The notes under the pieces are model-generated. The model searched no databases and was not told the origin of the DNA. It worked only from the letters and a program-made list of their open reading frames with translations. A stretch of DNA of 40,570 nt from Gemmatimonadales bacterium UBA2975 (GTDB lineage Bacteria > Gemmatimonadota > Gemmatimonadetes > Longimicrobiales > Gaopeijiaceae): the NCBI GenBank assembly GCA_002348265.1, contig DEAT01000053.1, forward strand, positions 1 to 40,570, written 5' to 3'. Shown here piece after piece: positions 25,609-33,920 of the stretch (position 1 is its first letter; every line of letters begins with the position of its first letter). The translations under genes and the position numbers were made by a program.

Positions 25609-25956
25609 ATGAGCGACATCATAAAATTCGCGATCAAAGCGCTGATAGCGGGTGCAATCGTTTGGGCTTTGTATAACCACTTCAGCCCCCTGCAAAACTG
25701 CTTGAGGATGATCGAAAGCGGAGGGCTAGAGCTCGAACAATTGGAGGGGACAAAGTTGACTGAAGGCATAGTGAGTCGGCTAGAGAGCTCGGGGTTGGCT
25801 GACCGGCTAGAGCTACTGGGGTTAGGCGACTTGCTAGAGACAATAGAGTCGAGTGACTGGTTAGATGGATTGGAAGTGGACAAGGCTCTAGAGGGATTGG
25901 GGGGAGCAGCTCAAGGTGCAGCCAGAGCTGTCTGTGTCAGCCAAACAGCTTGGTAA
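25609..25956 (+). CDS. Hypothetical protein with Leu/Glu-rich repeats
   Basis: I do not recognise this 115-residue protein. It starts with a hydrophobic helix (residues 6-26, AIKALIAGAIVWALYNHF) that could be a membrane anchor. A long amphipathic stretch follows, built from loosely repeated units of Gly-Leu and Leu-Glu, such as GGLELEQLEG, SGLADRLELLGLGDLLE, SDWLDGLE and KALEGLGG. At the DNA level the word ctagag recurs along the gene. It probably forms a helical bundle or oligomer at the membrane. The 260 bp before it contain the broken minus-strand frame and no convincing promoter. Confidence 0.55.
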   Translation: MSDIIKFAIKALIAGAIVWALYNHFSPLQNCLRMIESGGLELEQLEGTKLTEGIVSRLESSGLADRLELLGLGDLLETIESSDWLDGLEVDKALEGLGGAAQGAARAVCVSQTAW

Positions 25957-25982
25957 TCAGCGACTGAGGACCGGACTACACC

Positions 25983-26192
25983 CTACTCTGGTTTTACAGC
26001 TCGAGTGCAGGCACGCCTCCAAAGCACGAACAGCCAGACGGTGAGAGCTGGATGAAGGACTACGAAGATCATGATGTTGGCGAGTTCGTAGCCCATGCCA
26101 GTGTAGTTTCCTATCACCCTTAGGACCCATACACACGCATCAAAGACGGTTGATACAGGGTCTGCAAAAAGAGCACTCATCCGGATATCCAT
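25983..26192 (-). CDS. Small hypothetical membrane protein
   Basis: This 69-residue reading frame has two hydrophobic segments (around residues 14-35 and 38-58) separated by GNYTGMGYELANIM, and a positively charged C-terminus (RRACTRAVKPE). It starts with ATG at 26192, with only a weak upstream GAG. It diverges from the VanZ-like gene at 26233. I do not recognise a family. It could be real, given its hydrophobic pattern and the lack of an alternative gene here, but the evidence is thin. Confidence 0.4.
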   Translation of the reverse strand: MDIRMSALFADPVSTVFDACVWVLRVIGNYTGMGYELANIMIFVVLHPALTVWLFVLWRRACTRAVKPE

Positions 26193-26232
26193 GGCTGCTC
26201 AGTAGTGCAAAGCTCGTGCCGGAATTGGAATT

Positions 26233-26466
26233 ATGGAAATAATTAACGCTTATTCAGGAATCCATCTCATCCAATACTTCCTGCTCGGAAGATACGTACT
26301 CAGTAGTTGGAAGCTGTTTTTTGTTATTTCAATTGGTTGGGAATTTTTGGAACTGATCCTTCCGTATGAATTCGCGGTAGAAATCTGTGCAAATAAGTTC
26401 GCTGATGTGGTCTTTAATTGCCTCGGGTTTTATTTGGGAAAATCATCAAGAACAAATAACTGTTGA
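26233..26466 (+). CDS. Small VanZ-like/DUF membrane protein, AT-rich
   Basis: This 77-residue membrane protein has two or three helices and the pattern IGWEFLELILP ... NKFADVVFNCLGFYLG. That resembles the GWE-D-N-G pattern of VanZ-like and related small polytopic proteins, in which acidic and Asn residues sit inside the membrane. Its DNA is clearly richer in A and T than its neighbours, with AAT, ATT and TTT codons frequent. This suggests recent acquisition. GGAATT upstream is a possible RBS. At 77 residues it is shorter than typical VanZ proteins and might be a truncated copy. Confidence 0.55.
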   Translation: MEIINAYSGIHLIQYFLLGRYVLSSWKLFFVISIGWEFLELILPYEFAVEICANKFADVVFNCLGFYLGKSSRTNNC

Positions 26467-26629
26467 GCAAGCCTGTGACTTCATGCCGGAAACAGTTCGA
26501 AGGATTTTGTGAGCGAAACTTTTTAGTGATCACCCAGTGCGAAGTCTCCACTTAGGATCAGAAGCGTCCATAAGCATTTCACAAGAAACGCTGGGCCCAA
26601 GACATTTGAGCCATCACAAAACCTCTATG

Positions 26630-28969
26630 TTATTCTGGGTCCTTAGCAATTAACGATCGTCCAGTTGGATGGCGTGCAACAAATCGGAGTATAGCTGGGA
26701 ATCCAATTAGGTCGGCGAGGAGAGCAAGTACGGCCGCGGAAGCGGTGAGGAACCCGATCAGAAATAGAGCCTGGAAGCGCGAGAACATTAGAGAACTGAA
26801 GCCAGCAACAACGACTACGGTGACCAGTACGAGAGCTGGCCCTACCTCTCGTATCGTCTGGGTTAGGACAGCGTCAACTTGATCTGAGGACCTTAGGTTC
26901 CGAGCAAGGGCTCCAAGGAAGTGGATGGTATCGTCGGCCACGATTCCAAAAGCGATTGCAAAAACAATGACGTTAGAGGGTTTCAGATCGAATCCTCCGA
27001 GGCCCATCAGCCCCAGAAGAAGAACCAGCGGAATTAGATTGGGGACGACGGCTAGCAACCCAAGAGGAACTGACCGAAACATCCATGAAAGTGCGAGCCA
27101 CACCAGTACAATAGAAAACGCGATACCGGGCAAGAAACTGGAAAGAAGTTGCTCCCAGAGAACTGTCGTCAACTTTACGGTCCCGGTAGTTGTGGCCTGG
27201 CCTGTTGGTGGCGGATGGCTCTGCAGTCGTTCCTCGACCCGAGCGGTGAGAGGGGACAGCACCGGGGAACCTTGATCTTGAACTAGAACAATTACCTGAC
27301 CCACACCTTCGTCGGGAAGATAAACGTCCCTAAGCACATGGTCGTCCTCAAACTCAACCAACGAAATTAAATCGTTGATATTCTGTTCAGTTCTGACTTG
27401 AGTGCGATTTATCTCTTCAACAGGATCGGACCACCCAGACTGAGTGTCATAGGTCTCGCCCAGTCCACTCATTATTTGAGGTAAGCCTATCGATCCTAGT
27501 ACCGCCGGTTCCTGTTCTACGAAAACTTGAAAATCCTCGATCCATTGCAACATCTCGGGCGAGTGTCCATGGTGGCCCTCCTGCTCGAGATACACGTTGA
27601 TTTGAAAAAGCCCAAAGCCTTCGCCTTCGATCCAACGCAACTCTTCTAGAATGTGATCGCTCTCTTTTAAATCATCGATGATGTAGGCTTCTACACGAAG
27701 TTGGCTCCCGGCGTTGAGACCGACTGCCAAAAGGAACCCGAACGCTGCAATCGGCCACACTTCAGAGAGGCGTAACAGTGACTCAATCCTCTTGAGCATC
27801 CCCCGCCATAGATGCTCACCCCACTCCTTGTAGGGACCCAGATCTTTGGTACACGCTAGCAAGGCAGGGAGGAGTGTTAATGTCACGAGGTAGGCAACGA
27901 TTACTGACAACGCCGAAATAACTCCGAACTCGCCTATGAGATGATTGCGAGTAGCAATCAGGCCCAGAAATCCCAAGGCAGTCGTCAGAGACGTAAAGAA
28001 GCAAGAGCGCGAAAGACTGGTGAACGTGTTCACTACGGCTTCATTGATCGCCCGGCCATTTCGCCACGCTTCACGTGTACTAACAACTAGGTGAGTGGCA
28101 TCCGATAAGGCCACCACCAGGATCACTATAGGAACCACGCTGGTGAGTACAGAAATGCTTTGTCCAGCGTATCCCATGAGACCGAGAGTCAGGACGATCG
28201 CTGGGGCTACACCAACGAAGCATAGGGCTGCGATGGAGATTCTTCTGAAGTACAGCCAAAGTATGATAAAAGAGATAATGACGCCGATTCCAAGAAGCTT
28301 CGTCATGTCTGTCTCAAGTGCTAGCGGGATCGTCGCACGTAAGACGGGTAGGCCGCTTAGCACTATACGACCAGACGTCTCAGACAAATCATCGATTGTC
28401 TCCTCGAGAACGGCGGTCACGTGCCTGCGGCGGGCATCATTGTTTTGGTCCGGTGCCAAAAACCCGTGTATTCCGAAGACTGAGAGATCTTGATTCCAAA
28501 GAGTACCCACGAGAAGCGGGTGCTGGCTTCTCGGCTCCACAATAGTTTGCAGCGTGGAATCTGAAATCTCACTCCGGTTCTCAAGGCGAACGACCTCCAC
28601 GGTTCGTCCACCATCAGTGATGACTTCTTCGATGAAGTCTGTTGCTCCGATCCATCGCACTGACTCAAGCCCCGCGTCTTCGAAAGCATCTGCGAGGTCG
28701 CGAAGCGTCTCGTAATCGCTCGCATTAAAAGGACCTGTGACCTCTAAAAATGCCGATACTTGAAGATCTTCGCGCGGGAAGTGTTCCTTGTATTGCTCGA
28801 AGACCTCTTGAGCATCTCCGTCGAATACCAAGAACTGCTCGGCCGAATAGTCGACGCGTACTGCTCTAGCGCCTAGAAGTCCTGTGATGAAAAGGCCCGC
28901 ATGCAATATGATTACGGCCAATCGGTGTTTTACCAGGAAACGGAAGAAATTCTCGATACGTAGGTTCAC
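26630..28969 (-). CDS. MMPL/RND-family transporter
   Basis: This 779-residue inner-membrane protein has the RND/MMPL duplicated layout. One N-terminal helix (about residues 14-35) is followed by a periplasmic loop and five or six helices (about 220-375). The second half repeats this, with a helix near 400, a large loop and helices at about 610-765. Charged residues inside the membrane appear in ALSDATHLVVSTREAW and FGIVADDTIHFLGAL, typical of sterol-sensing-domain/MMPL lipid exporters and HpnN-like hopanoid transporters. It is the last gene of the lipid-type operon, 25 bp after the kinase-like gene. It is the natural candidate to move the finished lipid out of the inner membrane. Confidence 0.92.
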   Translation of the reverse strand: MNLRIENFFRFLVKHRLAVIILHAGLFITGLLGARAVRVDYSAEQFLVFDGDAQEVFEQYKEHFPREDLQVSAFLEVTGPFNASDYETLRDLADAFEDAGLESVRWIGATDFIEEVITDGGRTVEVVRLENRSEISDSTLQTIVEPRSQHPLLVGTLWNQDLSVFGIHGFLAPDQNNDARRRHVTAVLEETIDDLSETSGRIVLSGLPVLRATIPLALETDMTKLLGIGVIISFIILWLYFRRISIAALCFVGVAPAIVLTLGLMGYAGQSISVLTSVVPIVILVVALSDATHLVVSTREAWRNGRAINEAVVNTFTSLSRSCFFTSLTTALGFLGLIATRNHLIGEFGVISALSVIVAYLVTLTLLPALLACTKDLGPYKEWGEHLWRGMLKRIESLLRLSEVWPIAAFGFLLAVGLNAGSQLRVEAYIIDDLKESDHILEELRWIEGEGFGLFQINVYLEQEGHHGHSPEMLQWIEDFQVFVEQEPAVLGSIGLPQIMSGLGETYDTQSGWSDPVEEINRTQVRTEQNINDLISLVEFEDDHVLRDVYLPDEGVGQVIVLVQDQGSPVLSPLTARVEERLQSHPPPTGQATTTGTVKLTTVLWEQLLSSFLPGIAFSIVLVWLALSWMFRSVPLGLLAVVPNLIPLVLLLGLMGLGGFDLKPSNVIVFAIAFGIVADDTIHFLGALARNLRSSDQVDAVLTQTIREVGPALVLVTVVVVAGFSSLMFSRFQALFLIGFLTASAAVLALLADLIGFPAILRFVARHPTGRSLIAKDPE

Positions 28970-28994
28970 GATGATGCAGCCTGGTAATGAAGAA

Positions 28995-30371
28995 TCATCC
29001 TCCCCCCAAGATCAGGAAATGCAAGGGTAAAACGACCAAGATCGCCAACGCGAGGCACGCCGGCTGAAGTCTCATGTTCCAAGGGGTTCGCGTAGGCCAA
29101 CCCTGTAACTTCCTCATGAGCCAATAGAAGAGGGTCGCGAAACCCGCTATACAAGCTGAAGTGAATAGGGATTCGGGCCCTATACCTCCTGTGGCTCTGA
29201 GGCCCAAGGGTCCTACCAGAGCCATAGCTAAGACAAATAGTCCGAGCGTAACTGGGACCGATGTAGGCTCTCTGCTTTCGGATTGGAATGGTCTCAATTG
29301 TGTGACCAACATCATCGTCAGTTGACCAACTACAAGACCCACGAACGGAGCACGCAACGCATCACCGCTCAAAAGCCATTCGGGACCCGACATGACTCGC
29401 GGCATTACGTCGTGAGCCACAAGGGCAACCATCATCACGACAACCGCGTATAAGGTTGCGAGCACTTGGTGTTGGGCATCATGATGATTCACTCTTTCCC
29501 TGAGAAGATATCGCACCACTACCAAGGTGATTAGGGCGCTCGCAGGTGCAGCAAGCCACCCTGCTCCGCCGAACAGATACACGGCGTAAAAAAAGAGCGT
29601 TGCTGTCATAACTCCGCTGGCACGGAGAAGGTTTGAGGCAAACCCGAACAGACTCACTAGCACCAAGATGGCAAGCAACGTGAAAACGTGTGTACTGATG
29701 ATATCAAGACTTTCTGTTGTGAACCGAATCAGGAAATAGAACGTCGCCATCGGCACGATCACGTTGTCGGATCCGCGCAGGCTCACCCCTTCCAGAAGAG
29801 TCACAATCAGTGAAATAAGTACGGCCAACATTGTGCATACCACCCGATCAAGCTCGGTCATAAGCAGGAGGGGCAGGTGCACGACCAGGAACGTTATTAC
29901 GAGGAACGATATCGACCCTTCCAGAGAACGCTGACCCTCTTCGACCGAATACGTCGTCCTGCCATAGGCAGCACCTAGGACGGCGGCAGCCGCGTCCGAT
30001 ACGATCAGTGTCAGAGCGGATACCACGTAGAACACAGGACTCCCATAAGCCAACACAAATAGGAGACCCACTGCAAGAGGATAAAAAAGTCCGCCCTCTG
30101 TCTTCCTAGCTACCCCGTGGACACTCTTGAGAAGGCCGACTCTCCGAGTACCCCAAATCAATAGCCCAAATACCGAAACTAGACCAATAACAGTCCACCG
30201 ATTAGCAAAGATCCAAGGGAAACACAGGACTAAAAGCCCTCCCGCAAAATGCACCGACTTCCGGCTCATTTCCGCTGATGGCTTCCCTGACCTTTGCCAC
30301 AATTCTGCAAGACCGAAGATCAGGAGAAAGCCCGCTCCGACGAGAGCAGCTCGAGTCAATTCACTCCACAT
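28995..30371 (-). CDS. Phytol/dolichol-kinase (VTE5)-like membrane protein fused to a DUF92/VTE6-like half
   Basis: This is a polytopic protein of 458 residues. The N-terminal half carries the CTP-dependent polyprenol/phytol kinase motifs: RKSVHFAGG (38-46), SDAAAAVLGAAYGR (125-138), RSLEGSISF (148-156) and the late LRGSDNVIVP (198-207). From about residue 240 the pattern ASNLLRASGVMTATLFF, FGGAGWLAAP and NHHDAQHQVLATLYAVVV resembles DUF92, the family of phytyl-phosphate kinase VTE6. VTE5 and VTE6 act in sequence (phytol to phytyl-P to phytyl-PP), so a fusion would be functionally logical. The ATG at 30371 has GAGGTG close upstream and overlaps the DUF3419 stop by 11 bp. The first half is a firm call; the DUF92 resemblance is my reading. 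Confidence 0.78.
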   Translation of the reverse strand: MWSELTRAALVGAGFLLIFGLAELWQRSGKPSAEMSRKSVHFAGGLLVLCFPWIFANRWTVIGLVSVFGLLIWGTRRVGLLKSVHGVARKTEGGLFYPLAVGLLFVLAYGSPVFYVVSALTLIVSDAAAAVLGAAYGRTTYSVEEGQRSLEGSISFLVITFLVVHLPLLLMTELDRVVCTMLAVLISLIVTLLEGVSLRGSDNVIVPMATFYFLIRFTTESLDIISTHVFTLLAILVLVSLFGFASNLLRASGVMTATLFFYAVYLFGGAGWLAAPASALITLVVVRYLLRERVNHHDAQHQVLATLYAVVVMMVALVAHDVMPRVMSGPEWLLSGDALRAPFVGLVVGQLTMMLVTQLRPFQSESREPTSVPVTLGLFVLAMALVGPLGLRATGGIGPESLFTSACIAGFATLFYWLMRKLQGWPTRTPWNMRLQPACLALAILVVLPLHFLILGGG

Positions 30372-31482
30372 CAAGCACCTCGTCTATGTTGAATGACTGG
30401 TAAAACCACGAGAGATCCTGAGAATGCAACCTCTCGGAAAGCTCTTGCAGTGGCTCAACTCGGTCACGCAATAGCCCCGGGGCGGAACGGGGCGCAAAAA
30501 GGTTCCAGTAGGCCATGCGCCCACCAGGTGCTGCAATACCCAAAAGAGCCCTGTATACCCGCTCATGTTCGACCGGGCTCATATATTCGAAGATATCTGA
30601 AAGGTTGAACCCGTCGAATGGTCCCTCAGCGTCCTCTGCGGAACCGAGCACCACTCGGATACGGGAGAGCCTCTCACGGATGATCCCCCGGAATTCAGGG
30701 CGCAAGTAGCGTGGAAGTGCACCCACCATATAGTTCCCTGTCATGATATATGCGAGATATGGATTGGCGTGCGTGGGTAACTCACTGAAGGCATATCGTG
30801 TTCGAGAGAGAATTCTGCTAGCAACAGGCCCATCGACATGCTCGAAGAACGCTGGATCACGACCGAGCCGTCCCATAACGAATCGACTGAAAAAGATTCT
30901 GATAAGAAGCCGCCAGCGCCAAGTATCCCAGACGTCGCTATAAAAACGTTTTCTCTCACCCAGAGAGCGCATCTGAAGTAGGCCCTCTACACGGTGCCCC
31001 GGGTGTATCAGTGGCAGTAATCGTCGGCGGAATGTGGAGAAGTATGCTTCGAACTTGCCAGCATGAATTACTCCACCACGCACAAGCTCAAGATTTGCGT
31101 CCCAAAACACGCACGCATCATCGGGCATTAGGGGTCTAAGGCTTCGATAAGTCTCCTCTCGCGTGGCGGAAGGAGTCACGCCGAGGAAGGCCAAGAGAGC
31201 TTCATCATCGAGTTTCGTGAACGCCGCCACTCGGATCATTACGCAGGCTAGCTGGGCTGGGCTCAGGTCGACGGCAACAACTTCGGCTGGATCCAACGTT
31301 AGCAAGGCTAATGCGTTGTCCCCAGAAGAGGCGATGCTGAGTAGCCGTCCCCCTTTCGCAACCGGAGCTAGGGATTCACACAAGATGTCTGCATCTTCCC
31401 AAACACTTCCGTAGCGGATGGCATCGAAGGTCGCCCGCTCCTCAATGGGCCGATCAGTCTTTGCTAGGATCTCTTTCTTCAT
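30361..31482 (-). CDS. DUF3419 family protein, BtaA-like 3-amino-3-carboxypropyl transferase
   Basis: This 373-residue protein is related to BtaA, which transfers the 3-amino-3-carboxypropyl group of S-adenosylmethionine to diacylglycerol in betaine-lipid synthesis. Visible landmarks are IRYGSVWEDADIL near residue 26, the nucleotide-binding LLSIASSGDNALALL and VVAVDLSPAQLACV, then the middle RVEGLLQMRSLGER and the late FNLSDIFEYMSPVEHERVY. No BtaB-type N-methyltransferase is nearby. It may stop at the homoserine-type head group or use another acceptor. It is separated from HMG-CoA reductase by 13 bp and overlaps the kinase-like gene by 11 bp. Confidence 0.88.
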   Translation of the reverse strand: MKKEILAKTDRPIEERATFDAIRYGSVWEDADILCESLAPVAKGGRLLSIASSGDNALALLTLDPAEVVAVDLSPAQLACVMIRVAAFTKLDDEALLAFLGVTPSATREETYRSLRPLMPDDACVFWDANLELVRGGVIHAGKFEAYFSTFRRRLLPLIHPGHRVEGLLQMRSLGERKRFYSDVWDTWRWRLLIRIFFSRFVMGRLGRDPAFFEHVDGPVASRILSRTRYAFSELPTHANPYLAYIMTGNYMVGALPRYLRPEFRGIIRERLSRIRVVLGSAEDAEGPFDGFNLSDIFEYMSPVEHERVYRALLGIAAPGGRMAYWNLFAPRSAPGLLRDRVEPLQELSERLHSQDLSWFYQSFNIDEVLDVE

Positions 31483-31495
31483 CTCGGATCTCTGC

Positions 31496-32785
31496 TCATT
31501 CCACTTTCTGCCACGGACGTCCTAGAGCCTGATGCGCCTGAGCAAACTCTCCCGTACACATCGCGGCGATGATAGAAATTTCTCCGGCCAAAGCGAGTCC
31601 TGCCGCTATTTCAGCAAACTTTGCCGCTCGGCCATCTCCCAAGCAGCCTAAAATCCGAAGTGACTCGGTCGCTGTTGGCAGCCGAGTACCACCTCCTACC
31701 GTACCGAGAATAAGGTTGGGAAGAGTCACACATACATAGAGATCACCTTGTTCAGTAATCTCCATACGGTGTAACGCCGTACTCGCCTCGCTGACACAAG
31801 CAACGTCCTGCCCACATGCCAGAAATAGCGCTGCTACGGCGTTTGCCACATGACCACTCACACCAATCGAACCTGTCTGGATACCCCCCACTAAACTCAT
31901 GCGCCAGACTTCGCTAATCCTTTCCGGTGTAGTCCTGAGGTGCTCTTCCACCAGCGATCGAGACAGCTTCACTTCGGCTGTGGTGTTTCGGCCTCGGGTA
32001 TCAAGAAAGCTTAGCGAGGTACCTTTCTTGTCTCCCGACATGTTCGACTCGACGACCCAGTGCCGTGGCGTCACAGGTGTGCGCTGGAGCAGATCCTCAC
32101 ACACAGCTGCTGCAGCAAAGGTCACCATGTTCTGTCCAGAAGCATCGCCGGGGTAGAAGTCAAGAATCAGGTAGACAAAATTCGCCTGAGGATGCAATCG
32201 CATGTTTACGAGACGGCCGTGACGAGTTCGACTCTCGGCGACATCCCGTATGTTATCAAACTCGCCCACTACCCAAGCTGCGAACTGAATTGCTTCCGCC
32301 ATCGTGTCGAATGCAAAGCCAGGTGCTCGCTGCACCTGCTCCACTGTGGTAAGGCATGATGCGCCGCCTGCTAGCGTCACGACCTTTGCCCCACGAGAGT
32401 AACTGGCGACCAGTGCTCCCTCCGATGTCGCCAGCGGTACATAGAAATCTCCCTGAGCATGCAAACCGTTGATACGCAGCGGACCTACAATGCCTGTGGG
32501 TATGCAAGTCATTCCAATCATGTTCTCAATGTTACCTGCTAGGTCCTCTGCGCTTGGCTGTGGAGCTTTCCCTGATAGATGTGGCAAAGGTCCGGCTAGA
32601 TCCTCAAGGAACCGCACCCTCTTCTGCACAGCGTCATCGCTGGCCTCTCCTCGAGCAGGTACAGACGGTGGGATCGGCCGCTCATCATGGGAGGTCGGTG
32701 CAAGTGCCTCTTTGAGATCAGCGACGTCCGCGCCCTTACTTAGGCGGCGCGCAATCTCTGCAGCGATGTTATACGGAACAGGCAT
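31496..32785 (-). CDS. Hydroxymethylglutaryl-CoA reductase
   Basis: This 429-residue enzyme has all four catalytic residues of HMG-CoA reductase: Glu122 (ATSEGALVAS), Lys253 (MSGDKKGTS), Asp327 (CGQDVACVSEAS) and His418 (FAQAHQALGR). Other signatures are ENMIGMTCIPTGIVGPL (88-103), GDASGQNM (213-220) and LGTVGGGTRLPTATES. These resemble class I (NADPH, biosynthetic) reductases. It has no membrane domain. It converts HMG-CoA to mevalonate, the first committed step of mevalonate-pathway isoprenoid synthesis. No other mevalonate-pathway gene is in the window, so either those lie elsewhere or this enzyme serves only the local operon. The ATG at 32785 is clear; a 40-bp gap separates it from the GNAT gene. 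Confidence 0.96.
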   Translation of the reverse strand: MPVPYNIAAEIARRLSKGADVADLKEALAPTSHDERPIPPSVPARGEASDDAVQKRVRFLEDLAGPLPHLSGKAPQPSAEDLAGNIENMIGMTCIPTGIVGPLRINGLHAQGDFYVPLATSEGALVASYSRGAKVVTLAGGASCLTTVEQVQRAPGFAFDTMAEAIQFAAWVVGEFDNIRDVAESRTRHGRLVNMRLHPQANFVYLILDFYPGDASGQNMVTFAAAAVCEDLLQRTPVTPRHWVVESNMSGDKKGTSLSFLDTRGRNTTAEVKLSRSLVEEHLRTTPERISEVWRMSLVGGIQTGSIGVSGHVANAVAALFLACGQDVACVSEASTALHRMEITEQGDLYVCVTLPNLILGTVGGGTRLPTATESLRILGCLGDGRAAKFAEIAAGLALAGEISIIAAMCTGEFAQAHQALGRPWQKVE

Positions 32786-32825
32786 GATCTATGGGGGGTT
32801 GGGGTTTTGAGAGAGCTTCTCATGA

Positions 32826-33920
32826 CTATGATGCTTGATATGGCACGCGCCTGCGCAGTAGCTCGTAGCGCCGGATCCATGTCTCGACGCCTGGCATCTT
32901 TCTTGGATCCAACATTAAACGACTGACGTTATCCTCGCGCACAAGCGCTGTGATAAAACGACGAAATCCGGCTTCTCCGGCCTCACGGTACGCTGCATAT
33001 GTTAGGGCCGTCCCGAGCCTTCTACCCCTCAGATCGGGTGCGACCGCTATGGTTTTCATGACAAGCCAACCTCTATCCGGGAATGTGAACAGGAAGCCGA
33101 CAAGCCGCTCTTCTTGATCTCGCGCTAGGAATGTGAAATGCTCGGGCACGGTAGTTAGTGCGTTTTCATAAAGAGCCCTGAACGCTTGTAGTGGAATGGG
33201 CTCGAACAGGAGATTGTCGGAGAACGCCTTCAGACAAAGCTCATGCAATTCGGGCAACGCGGCCTTCACTCGCTCTGATGTAAGTCGCTCAATCCGAAGG
33301 CCCTCCGCAATGGCAGTCTCGTAACCTGATCGGGTTCGTTTGAGTAGGTCACTAAAAGTGAAGTCACCGGTATCGGTAATCTCTAATCCGACAGTCTCGA
33401 ACGAGGCTTCTAAAACAAACCCATGATCTTTGAAATGCCGGTGATGTTCCGGGGAGGCCAAAGGCTCCCAACTGAATGGATCCGGCTCAAACACGCCTTC
33501 CTTGGGTGAGAGCATCGCTCGGTATTCAAACCAAGTGTTTACATCGACTGGAGCGAAGAGCTCTTCGAGGTCATGAGCTGTCGCCCATTCCATAGCAGCT
33601 TCGATAATTAACTCTGCTGCGTAACCAGCACCCGCGTGCGGTGCTGCGTCGTAAAGGCCTATCACCCCAGAGCGTTTCCTCACCGCCCCCTGGAAGACAC
33701 CTGCCCTTGCCAGAACACCATCCGGCCCTTCAACAACGAACAATCCTGCCGATCGGCTGAGCCCGATGCTAAGTACCAAAGATAGGTAGCTGGGTGAACG
33801 GAAGGAGCCTTCTGGCCAATTAGCCTGAAGTTCGATGCCGGCTAACTTAAATCGCTCAACAAAATCATCAGGTGCCGGATCTTGCTGCGTGGAATAGCAG
33901 CGAAACAAAGAGAGGTTCAA
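32826..33920 (-). CDS. GNAT family N-acetyltransferase with two GNAT-like halves
   Basis: This 364-residue protein has an acetyl-CoA-binding motif A in the C-terminal half (VAPDLRGRRLGTALT, residues about 293-307) followed by a motif B-like helix. The N-terminal half (about residues 55-140) has a degenerate GNAT pattern, with GVIGLYDAAPHAGAGYAAELI and APVDVNTWFEYRAML. It therefore looks like a tandem GNAT protein with one active half. It probably acylates an amine. Within this operon the amine could be the aminocarboxypropyl group added by the BtaA-like protein; that is inference. It starts with TTG at 33920, in TTGA overlap with the upstream stop and preceded by GAGG. Confidence 0.85.
   Translation of the reverse strand: MNLSLFRCYSTQQDPAPDDFVERFKLAGIELQANWPEGSFRSPSYLSLVLSIGLSRSAGLFVVEGPDGVLARAGVFQGAVRKRSGVIGLYDAAPHAGAGYAAELIIEAAMEWATAHDLEELFAPVDVNTWFEYRAMLSPKEGVFEPDPFSWEPLASPEHHRHFKDHGFVLEASFETVGLEITDTGDFTFSDLLKRTRSGYETAIAEGLRIERLTSERVKAALPELHELCLKAFSDNLLFEPIPLQAFRALYENALTTVPEHFTFLARDQEERLVGFLFTFPDRGWLVMKTIAVAPDLRGRRLGTALTYAAYREAGEAGFRRFITALVREDNVSRLMLDPRKMPGVETWIRRYELLRRRVPYQAS

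Noticed and set aside
26467..26629. Small gene or terminator in the convergent gap before the MMPL gene
   Set aside because: I see no frame with an RBS and no strong stem-loop.
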